This document shows positions 1-6,027 of a stretch of 6,242 bases of DNA, in pieces. Location: assembly GCA_014379795.1 (NCBI GenBank), contig JACMLC010000282.1, positions 1 to 6,242 of the forward strand, given 5' to 3'. Made by a program: the position numbers and the translations under genes. This DNA comes from Pyrinomonadaceae bacterium (GTDB lineage: Bacteria > Acidobacteriota > Blastocatellia > Pyrinomonadales > Pyrinomonadaceae). The notes under the pieces are model-generated. The model saw only the letters and a list, made by a program, of their open reading frames with translations. It was not told the DNA's origin and did not search any database. How positions within the stretch are numbered: the stretch's first letter is position 1; each line of letters opens with the position of its first letter.

Positions 1-1
1 C

Positions 2-808
2 GGCGAGCCGCAGGCGCGTGCGCCGGGTGAAACGACGGGCTTTGGAACCACTGTTGAAAAAGTTGAGGGAGGCTATGTGGTCGAAGGGAACAAGGTTTTT
101 TCGACCAGTGCGGGTGGGGCACAGTGGGCGATTCTTTTAGTCAACACGGCAGGGCCGGGCGGCGTCCGGCATACGACCGCATCTCTGGACACGCAATTGA
201 TGATGGCGTGTGATCTATCTGATCCAACCGTGCAGATTGATGGCTCGTGGTGGGATCCAATCGGGATGCGCGCGACCGTCAGCTATCTGGTCCACTTCCG
301 GCGCACGTTCATTCCGGACGAGAACCTTATCGGCTATCCCGGCCAGTATATTAAGGAGGGCTGGCAAACATGCTTCATTCCACATTATGCCGCGACCTTT
401 CTGGGCGCAGCCGAGGCTGCTTATGACTACGCTTTGGAATATGTCACGACGCAGAACAAAGTCAACGATCCATATATTCAACACCACATCGGCCAAATGT
501 CTGTCAACACGGAGACGGCTCACCTGTGGCTCAGGCATGTCGCCGGATTGTGGGAAACAGGCAAGTACGGTGAAGCGCAGGTCGCGGGCAGCCGTGCGCG
601 GCATGTCGTCGAGCATCTGGCGGAAGACACGGTCAAGCGCTGCATTCGCGCTTGCGGCGCGCGATGCCTGAACCGCCCGAGCGCGCTGGAACGCATCTAC
701 CGCGACCTGTCCTTTTATGTTCGTCACGATAACGATGACCATATCCTCGCAATGATTGGTAAATCACTTCTCGGTCTGACACACGACCCATCCTTCTACA
801 AACCTTGA
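2..808 (+). CDS. Acyl-CoA dehydrogenase-fold flavoprotein, C-terminal part (5' end outside window)
   Basis: The reading frame is open from base 2 and gives 268 residues ending in TGA at 806-808. The GTG at 77 is an internal Val codon, because matching family sequence continues upstream of it. Visible residues about 10-110 are the middle beta domain, with a GYVVEGNKVFSTSA strand pair and the WWDPIGMRAT segment near residues 83-91. Residues about 115-255 are the C-terminal helical domain, with IRACGA (215-220) and LERIYRDL (229-236). Family members use FAD or FMN to desaturate acyl thioesters, or with reduced flavin to oxygenate N, S or C (DszC/SfnC-like enzymes). The usual YEGT segment carrying the catalytic Glu of beta-oxidation enzymes is replaced by RHDNDDHILAMIG (241-253). 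I therefore favour a monooxygenase or oxidase over a classical dehydrogenase, but this is inference. The N-terminal domain is not visible and the substrate is unknown. Confidence 0.88.
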   Translation, partial: GEPQARAPGETTGFGTTVEKVEGGYVVEGNKVFSTSAGGAQWAILLVNTAGPGGVRHTTASLDTQLMMACDLSDPTVQIDGSWWDPIGMRATVSYLVHFRRTFIPDENLIGYPGQYIKEGWQTCFIPHYAATFLGAAEAAYDYALEYVTTQNKVNDPYIQHHIGQMSVNTETAHLWLRHVAGLWETGKYGEAQVAGSRARHVVEHLAEDTVKRCIRACGARCLNRPSALERIYRDLSFYVRHDNDDHILAMIGKSLLGLTHDPSFYKP

Positions 809-818
809 TGGGGACACG

Positions 819-875
819 ATGGTGAAGTCAGTTCACCTCAACCCACAACTGATACAGATTGGAGTGTTCACATGA
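819..875 (+). CDS. Possible 18-codon leader or small peptide ORF
   Basis: ATG at 819 opens an 18-codon frame, MVKSVHLNPQLIQIGVFT, ending in TGA at 873-875. That stop overlaps the ATG (872) of the next gene in an ATGA arrangement, which suits translational coupling. A GGGGA stretch (810-814) lies 4 bases upstream of its start, closer than ideal. The peptide has no signal, cysteines or family I recognise. It may be a leader or coupling ORF, a tiny precursor peptide, or simply chance; one 57-base frame in a short gap is weak evidence alone. Confidence 0.2.
   Translation: MVKSVHLNPQLIQIGVFT
821..837. repeat. Perfect 6-bp inverted repeat (small hairpin) in intergenic gap
   Basis: GGTGAA (821-826) and TTCACC (832-837) are exact reverse complements around a 5-base loop GTCAG. 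It lies between the flavoprotein stop (808) and the membrane-phosphatase start (872). No T-run follows, so it is not a convincing intrinsic terminator. It could be a small operator, an RNA hairpin that tunes expression of the downstream gene, or chance. The rest of the 63-base gap shows no promoter boxes that I would defend. Confidence 0.35.
861..864 (+). promoter_or_regulatory. Ribosome binding site for the membrane-phosphatase fusion gene
   Basis: GGAG lies 7 bases before the ATG at 872, a standard Shine-Dalgarno core and spacing. It supports 872 as the start, and the first membrane helix follows at residue 11. Confidence 0.6.
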
Positions 876-2521
876 ACTCTGTGAGTCGTCAATTCAAGTT
901 ACAGATTTGGGGTCTGGCGCTGGGGTACTTCATTTTCTACGCGCCTTACGCTGCTTTCATTAAAGTCACTACCGGAGGGCTGTGGCCGGGCGTGAGCGGC
1001 CCGGTTTCCGGCTTCCGTCTGCTGCCTGCGGTGGTCATCTCCACAGCGATTGTGTTGCCCATCATCGTCTCGTGCATGGGATGGTGGAAGTATGCGAGCC
1101 GCCGTCAAATCTTCGGACTGAGCATTCCCTTCCCGCGCCCGTTGGTCTTTCTTTCGGGACTCGGCACAGCTATCATTATCGGGACGACAACTCTCAATTT
1201 CACCTTCCCCGGCGTCTCCATCGTCTTTGCGCTGGTGCTGATGCGTGGCGGAGTGCTCATCATGGGGCCTGTCGTTGATAGCCTTTTCAAGCGTCGTGTG
1301 CGCTGGTTCTCGTGGGCTGCCTTTGCCGTCACCGTGCCTGCCATATTGCTCGCCCTAGCCGATGTTAATAACTACCGGATGTCCATCCTCACAACGATGA
1401 TTATCGTCGCTTACCTGTTGGGCTACCTCCTGCGGATTCCCTGCGCCACCAAGCTGGCGAAGTCGGAGGATGAGACGATCACTTACCGTTACTTCGTCGA
1501 AGAGCAAATGGTTGCAATGCTCTTTCTAGTTGCAATCCCGGCTGTCTTCGCCTTAATTGGCAAGGGCGAGATTATGTTAGAACTGCGACATGGCTTTACA
1601 GGTTTCTTTACCAGCAGTCTGACTCTCCCGGCGCTTATCATCGGAGCGTTCTACGCCTGTCTCTTTTGCTTCGGCACTCTCATTTACCTTGACTGCCGCG
1701 AGAACACTTACTGCATTCCCCTGAATCGCGGCTCCAGTTTGCTGGCGGGTTTCTTCACCTCCTATGTGCTCGCTGGGTTCTTCGGAATGAAACCGCCGAG
1801 CGGAGCGCAACTTGGCAGCATGGGACTCATCATCGTCGCGCTTCTCTTTCTCTCACCGCTCCACCACTTTGACCGCGTGCTCGGAACGCTCAAGCATTCG
1901 TTCGCCCGTGGCTACCGGAGGCTCGTCGAGCTGGCGACCGGCTTCGGGAAACGAGAACCGCGCGCCCAACCGGTCACGCAAACGATGCTCGCAGAAAATC
2001 TTCCTCTCACACAGGGAGGCGTCACCGATCAGGAACAACTCGACAAGCTGCGACAGATATTTTTATTTGTCTGTAGCGGCAATACCTGCCGTTCACCGAT
2101 GGCCGCCAATATCGGCAATGCGGAGATTGCCGCGCGCCTCAAGATACCGTTCGAGGCTTTGGAGAGCGCGCGTGTGCAAGCGCAGAGCGCGGGGCTTTCC
2201 GCCAGAGCGGGCGCGCCGATGATGCCGGAAGCGCAAGAAGCTTTGCACCTGTTGAATGTTCCGTTGCTCCCACACACCGCGCGTCGCCTGACAACCGACT
2301 TAGCCCATCAGGTTGATAAAATCTTTTGCATGACCCAAGCCCATCGAAGCGAGGTCATAGATATGTTCCCGGCGGCGGCTGAAAAAACTCAGTGTTTGGA
2401 TCCGAACGGTGATATTGAAGACCCCATCGGCAAAGGATTGGAAGCTTATCTGAAGTGCGCCCGGCGCATTCACGCTCTGGTGCAGTTGCGACTTGACGAG
2501 ATTAGCTGGCAAGAGGTTTGA
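872..2521 (+). CDS. Ten-helix EamA/DMT-like membrane protein fused to a low-molecular-weight (arginine/tyrosine) phosphatase domain
   Basis: 549 residues in one uninterrupted frame. Residues 1-330 hold about ten hydrophobic helices (roughly 11-30, 50-70, 90-109, 115-133, 146-163, 170-189, 211-230, 250-271, 288-304, 313-330). The helix count and the FALVLMRGG segment (119-127) resemble drug/metabolite transporters of the EamA type, though distantly. A basic, polar linker (about 335-393) leads to a complete low-molecular-weight phosphatase domain (394-549). That domain has the P-loop VCSGNTCRSP (400-409; nucleophile Cys401, Arg407, Ser408), an SAGLSARAG strand (439-447), MTQAH (487-491) and the general-acid loop EDPIG (Asp517). 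All catalytic residues are present, so it should be active. Thr405 matches the Thr that distinguishes YwlE-type protein-arginine phosphatases; tyrosine phosphatases usually have Ile there. By length and net charge of the linker the phosphatase is probably cytoplasmic. The fusion is unusual; transport substrate and phosphatase target are unknown. Arsenate reductase activity is an alternative, less likely given the Thr and the DPIG loop. Confidence 0.88.
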   Translation: MNSVSRQFKLQIWGLALGYFIFYAPYAAFIKVTTGGLWPGVSGPVSGFRLLPAVVISTAIVLPIIVSCMGWWKYASRRQIFGLSIPFPRPLVFLSGLGTAIIIGTTTLNFTFPGVSIVFALVLMRGGVLIMGPVVDSLFKRRVRWFSWAAFAVTVPAILLALADVNNYRMSILTTMIIVAYLLGYLLRIPCATKLAKSEDETITYRYFVEEQMVAMLFLVAIPAVFALIGKGEIMLELRHGFTGFFTSSLTLPALIIGAFYACLFCFGTLIYLDCRENTYCIPLNRGSSLLAGFFTSYVLAGFFGMKPPSGAQLGSMGLIIVALLFLSPLHHFDRVLGTLKHSFARGYRRLVELATGFGKREPRAQPVTQTMLAENLPLTQGGVTDQEQLDKLRQIFLFVCSGNTCRSPMAANIGNAEIAARLKIPFEALESARVQAQSAGLSARAGAPMMPEAQEALHLLNVPLLPHTARRLTTDLAHQVDKIFCMTQAHRSEVIDMFPAAAEKTQCLDPNGDIEDPIGKGLEAYLKCARRIHALVQLRLDEISWQEV

Positions 2522-2551
2522 GCGGAACAGGGAAAAGTACGCTGACAATTG

Positions 2552-4945
2552 ATGAAAGTTTTGTCTTTCAAGACATCGCTCCAACATCTGCGCCTGACCA
2601 AGAGGCCGGGGACACGGCAGGCACAAAAGCGCATCATGGGGAAATCATTATCCACCAAAGGCTGGCCGGCTCTTGCTGATTGGGACAACCGCCAAGCGGC
2701 GCTGGCAGCGTTGACGGCGCGCAAGTTGGGCATTGATTCGCAGCGGATTGTCTACGGCCACATCGGGGCTTCGCAAACGCTCGACATTCTGGGGCCGGAC
2801 TCTTTTGCCCAAGTCCTTGCCGTCAGGATTCCGGGGCGGGTTATTTGGTGCAACTTTGAATTGGCCGCCGCTGTGGGTTTCGATGTCCCGCCGTCACAGC
2901 AGATGACCCCGGAGTTTCAAGAGCAACTCCTCGACGCATTTTCGTACCGCGCTGTGCAGCCGGGAGAGGAAACTGAGAAAAAAACTATCACCATGTTCGC
3001 CGACAAGTATGGTGGCGCAGGCGTTCGTCCGGCGCTCGGAGCGGGACGCGCAGGATTTCTGCCGTTCGGAAATCTCTACATTAAGGGCATCGGGTTTACA
3101 CCGCTGTTCAAGCATGATGACCCGGATGATTTTGCACACTCTCACGGCGGCGTACAACTGGAAGATTGCTTATCCGAAGCGGTCTTCGGCGAAGTCAATG
3201 AGAATCTCTTTACACAAGGTTCGACTCGTGTGGTCGCCGTTATAGATCAGGATAAATATGTCACTGCGCCTAACGGCATCAGAGCGCCGGTCGCGCTCGT
3301 GGTACGCACCGGGACTCAACTCCGCCCGGCGCATCTGTTAATACGTGGTGCGCAACCGGGCGTCTCTGTGCTGGAAAAATTTATCGGGATGACTAAGGCG
3401 ACGGGGCAACTCGTCACACACAGGGACATAACGACGGGCAAGGATATTCCAGACTTGAGAGCGACCATGCTTCGCATCATAGACGATCACGCGCTGGCGA
3501 CGGCAGAGCAATTTCGCTGGCGCATGATTCATGGCGCACTGAGTTCGTCGAATATGGAAATCAGCGGAGCGATGCTCGACCTGCCTACACAATCAGCCCA
3601 GCCGCGCACGGCTCCCGTCTGGGCGCTCGATTATCCGGACTCTGTATTTGGCCGGGAACACATCGAGCGCGGCGTTCAGTTGACTCCGGTTTACCGGAAG
3701 CTCGTCAATAGTATTCCGCCCCCGCAACGTCCACTGCTCAGGGCGAAAGGAATCAACCTGTGCGGCGAGATGGACAAAGCCTATCACAGGCATCTACAGG
3801 TAAAGCTGCTGTGTGCCGTCGGCCTCAAGACGGAACTGGCCGCACGCATACAGGTTGAGCATGCAGACCTCGCCCGTCGCTTCATGGACTTGATGCTCAA
3901 AATGGCCGAGCTGCGGAATCAGGGGAGCGTGCAGGTGACGAGATCAATGGTCGAGTCTGTCTCGTCTCTTGATGTTTTCCATCTGCTTGGAAGTTTCCCC
4001 GCTCAATATTTCGCAGACCCGAACGCAGACCATGCAGAACACATTCGCGCAGGTCTTAAACCCGCCATCAAGGGCAACCGTTATCACGTCGCCAAAAAGC
4101 AGGCTGCGGTCAAAGTGTTTATCAAGGAGTTCGCCAGCCTCTACCGGGAATTGATGAACGCCTGTGAGGGTTATGCAAAGCAATATTATGGCGACTGGTC
4201 GAGCATGCAGAGTTCTATCACCGCGCGTGCGGCATTTGAGAATCAACCGCTCGATGCTCTCTACTCCAAGAAGCTTTATGAAGACCTCTCCAAAGCCATT
4301 GAAGAATACCGCGCGACCGGCAACGTCAATATCATTCAAGAAGCCATCAATCAGAGAATCATGGCTTCACTGCGGAGCGTAGATGCGCTGTTGGCACAGG
4401 GAAAAGCGCGGCGCATGGCCGGTGGTGGAATTGAAATGGAGATGCGAACCATTGACGGTATCTCCTATTCCGTCAGGGCATGGAACGACGCGAGACAAAC
4501 CCGGCGGCTGCGCGTCTGCATTCCTGTGGAACGCAAGCATGGCGTTTACCTGACAGGTCTCCCCGATCTGCCTAGCCTGACCAAACGACAAATACAATCG
4601 CTGCGTTATCGTTTTACGACAGATGGGCGGATTACCTCTAGCGAAGTCAGCGCGCGTCTGGCATCTGACGAGCGTCGCAGTCCCATCATTGATTTTGCGG
4701 AGCTTCGCATCTTCCCAATGGTCGGGCAACTTGAAGGCGCTTGCTATCTCGCTGGGACAGGCGATTTTCGCTTGACGGATGAGACGCCATCTTTGGGCAG
4801 GTACAAGTTTGCGATACCTGATAAAGAAGAATTGATGAAAATGATTGCGCCTCCCGTTGTTGACTCTCAAGGTCAATCGGGATGTGGCTCTTCCAGCTTC
4901 CGCCCGGCAGATGGCGCAAGGAAGAAAGAGAGGCAATGTCTTTAA
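2552..4945 (+). CDS. Divergent SelO/YdiU-like kinase-fold protein with a long C-terminal extension
   Basis: 797 residues from ATG 2552; TTG 2549 and ATG 2636 are possible starts, none with a strong ribosome site. SelO proteins bind ATP upside-down in a kinase fold and transfer AMP to Ser, Thr or Tyr. Landmarks that align by eye: YGGAGVRPALGAGRAGFLPFG (153-173) to the YGGHQFG...GDGRA glycine-rich region; YIKGIGFTP (176-184, Lys178) to LKGAGRTP; LEDCLSEA (203-210, Glu204) to the REFL.SEA helix; VVRTGTQLRP (250-259, Arg252 and Arg258) to the two nucleotide-gripping arginines; HGALSSSNMEIS (327-338) to HGVMNTDNMSI; and LDL (Asp343) to the IDYG metal aspartate. The metal ligands Asn334 and Asp343 are kept, but the base equivalent to SelO Asp252 is Ser333. 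SelO is usually near 490 residues, and the mostly helical region after about 370 matches nothing I recognise. No signal peptide or membrane helix is seen, so it is likely cytoplasmic. Its stop overlaps the next gene by 10 bases. The superfamily call is fairly firm; the activity (AMPylation, phosphorylation or neither) is open. Confidence 0.7.
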   Translation: MKVLSFKTSLQHLRLTKRPGTRQAQKRIMGKSLSTKGWPALADWDNRQAALAALTARKLGIDSQRIVYGHIGASQTLDILGPDSFAQVLAVRIPGRVIWCNFELAAAVGFDVPPSQQMTPEFQEQLLDAFSYRAVQPGEETEKKTITMFADKYGGAGVRPALGAGRAGFLPFGNLYIKGIGFTPLFKHDDPDDFAHSHGGVQLEDCLSEAVFGEVNENLFTQGSTRVVAVIDQDKYVTAPNGIRAPVALVVRTGTQLRPAHLLIRGAQPGVSVLEKFIGMTKATGQLVTHRDITTGKDIPDLRATMLRIIDDHALATAEQFRWRMIHGALSSSNMEISGAMLDLPTQSAQPRTAPVWALDYPDSVFGREHIERGVQLTPVYRKLVNSIPPPQRPLLRAKGINLCGEMDKAYHRHLQVKLLCAVGLKTELAARIQVEHADLARRFMDLMLKMAELRNQGSVQVTRSMVESVSSLDVFHLLGSFPAQYFADPNADHAEHIRAGLKPAIKGNRYHVAKKQAAVKVFIKEFASLYRELMNACEGYAKQYYGDWSSMQSSITARAAFENQPLDALYSKKLYEDLSKAIEEYRATGNVNIIQEAINQRIMASLRSVDALLAQGKARRMAGGGIEMEMRTIDGISYSVRAWNDARQTRRLRVCIPVERKHGVYLTGLPDLPSLTKRQIQSLRYRFTTDGRITSSEVSARLASDERRSPIIDFAELRIFPMVGQLEGACYLAGTGDFRLTDETPSLGRYKFAIPDKEELMKMIAPPVVDSQGQSGCGSSSFRPADGARKKERQCL
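4918..4933 (+). promoter_or_regulatory. Purine-rich ribosome binding region deciding the 4936 start
   Basis: AAGGAAGAAAGAGAGG runs up to 3 bases before the ATG at 4936, inside the end of the SelO-like gene. It offers an AAGGA core 13 bases upstream and a GAGAGG just before the start. Together with SsuD-type homology beginning at MSLKFHWRLP, it favours 4936 over the in-frame ATG at 4882, whose 18 extra residues have no match in the family. Confidence 0.6.
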
Positions 4946-6027
4946 AATTTCATTGGAGATTGCCTCACGGTGGTGAGACGCTTGGCGATACCCGCGCAGG
5001 GTTTAACCGTGCCAGCCTCGGCCTGCCCGACCTTCAAGCGCAAATCGCTTTCTGTCGTCAGGCGGAGCAATGCGGGATTGACTCTCTGCTCACAGATTTC
5101 GGATACGCCAAGCCTGATCCGATATTGCTCGCCACGGCGCTTGGTCTGGCGACGGAGAAAATCAAATTCATCATCGCCTATCGCTCCGGTTTGTTATCTC
5201 CGGCGACATTCGTGCAACAACTCAACACGCTGTCCGCGCTGATTAACGGTCGCTTCTCACTCAACATCGTGGCCGGATATTCGCCGCCGGAGCAACGTTC
5301 CTACGGGGATTTCCTCGCACATGATGAGAGATATGATCGGACTGACGAGTATTTATCTATCTGCCATGCTTTCTGGAAGAGCAAGGGGGAAGTTAATTTT
5401 GCGGGCAAGCACTACAAAATCGAGAACGGGAGCTTGCATACTCCTTTCGTTTCAGGCGACAGAGCCGCACCGGAAATATTTATCGCAGGGAGTTCCCTTC
5501 CGGCTCAAAGATTAGCTCTCCGGCAGGGGACATGCTGGTTGCGCTTTGCCGATACACCGGAGAGCGTGGCTGCCGACACTCTGGCAATTTCACGGCAGGG
5601 CATAGCGGTCGGGCTGCGCCTGTCTGTGATTACGAGAGAGACACGGCAGGAGGCATTGAGCGCGGCATACTCGTTGATTGCTAACATGGAAGTCAAAGGG
5701 AGCGAAAAAGAGTTCATCCAACGCAGCGACTCTTTCTCCATGAAGGCAACTTACGAGCTGGCTGAAGACGAATGGCTGAAACCGTATCTGTGGACTGGCG
5801 CGATTCGCTACGTCGGAGCGACAGCCATCGCGCTGGTCGGCACGCCGGAAGAGATTGCTTCCGCCATCATGGAATACAAGGCAGCGGGCGTCTCTCAATT
5901 TATCCTCTCAGGGTGGCCGAAATTGGATGAAATGATCCGCTTTGGCCGCGATGTTTTACCACTTGTCAGAATGCAGGAGAGAGCTTTGCCATCCTCAGAT
6001 AAAACAAAGTCTTCACATGCCAGCTAA
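4936..6027 (+). CDS. LLM-class flavin-dependent monooxygenase, SsuD-like
   Basis: 363 residues, close to SsuD (about 380). SsuD is an FMNH2-dependent monooxygenase of the bacterial luciferase family that uses O2 and a partner flavin reductase to split alkanesulfonates. Matching blocks along a TIM-barrel layout: LPHGGE (9-14, His11 as in SsuD PTHG), IKFIIAYRSGLLSPATFVQQ (76-95), INGRFSLNIVAGYSPPE (103-119), AHDERYDRTDEY (128-139), EIFIAGSS (180-187), GLRLSVITRET (226-236), IALVGTPEEIASAI (298-311) and QFILSGWPKLDE (321-332). Arg228 is kept. SsuD His228 is Ser230 here, and the SsuD Cys54 region (TGRSCED) is replaced by TDFGYAKPD (53-61). The sulfonate-side pocket has thus changed, so the substrate may not be an alkanesulfonate. 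No flavin reductase is in the window. The start lies inside the SelO-like gene and the stop inside the aspartate kinase gene, pointing to coupled translation. Confidence 0.9.
   Translation: MSLKFHWRLPHGGETLGDTRAGFNRASLGLPDLQAQIAFCRQAEQCGIDSLLTDFGYAKPDPILLATALGLATEKIKFIIAYRSGLLSPATFVQQLNTLSALINGRFSLNIVAGYSPPEQRSYGDFLAHDERYDRTDEYLSICHAFWKSKGEVNFAGKHYKIENGSLHTPFVSGDRAAPEIFIAGSSLPAQRLALRQGTCWLRFADTPESVAADTLAISRQGIAVGLRLSVITRETRQEALSAAYSLIANMEVKGSEKEFIQRSDSFSMKATYELAEDEWLKPYLWTGAIRYVGATAIALVGTPEEIASAIMEYKAAGVSQFILSGWPKLDEMIRFGRDVLPLVRMQERALPSSDKTKSSHAS

Noticed and set aside
215..742. Minus-strand 175-codon ORF opposite the acyl-CoA dehydrogenase-fold gene
   Set aside because: It lies wholly antisense to a gene with clear family motifs, and its translation shows no recognisable domain; it is a shadow of the real frame.
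77..808. GTG at 77 as the true start of the first gene
   Set aside because: The frame is open back to base 2 and the upstream residues continue the acyl-CoA dehydrogenase middle domain, so the gene starts outside the window.
821..837. Hairpin read as an intrinsic terminator after the first gene
   Set aside because: The stem is only 6 bp and no T-run follows; the short gap also argues for read-through.
2300..2626. Minus-strand 108-codon ORF spanning the gap between the phosphatase fusion and the SelO-like gene
   Set aside because: It covers the gap but most of it is antisense to the conserved phosphatase domain, and no motif or ribosome site supports it.
4882..4935. ATG at 4882 as start of the monooxygenase
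   Set aside because: The 18 added residues (beginning MWLFQLPPG) have no counterpart in the family, while a purine-rich ribosome site and the homology both point to 4936.
4367..4936. Minus-strand 189-codon ORF opposite the end of the SelO-like gene
   Set aside because: Antisense to a continuous coding frame. The product is rich in Arg, Cys and His without motifs, as expected for a shadow frame.
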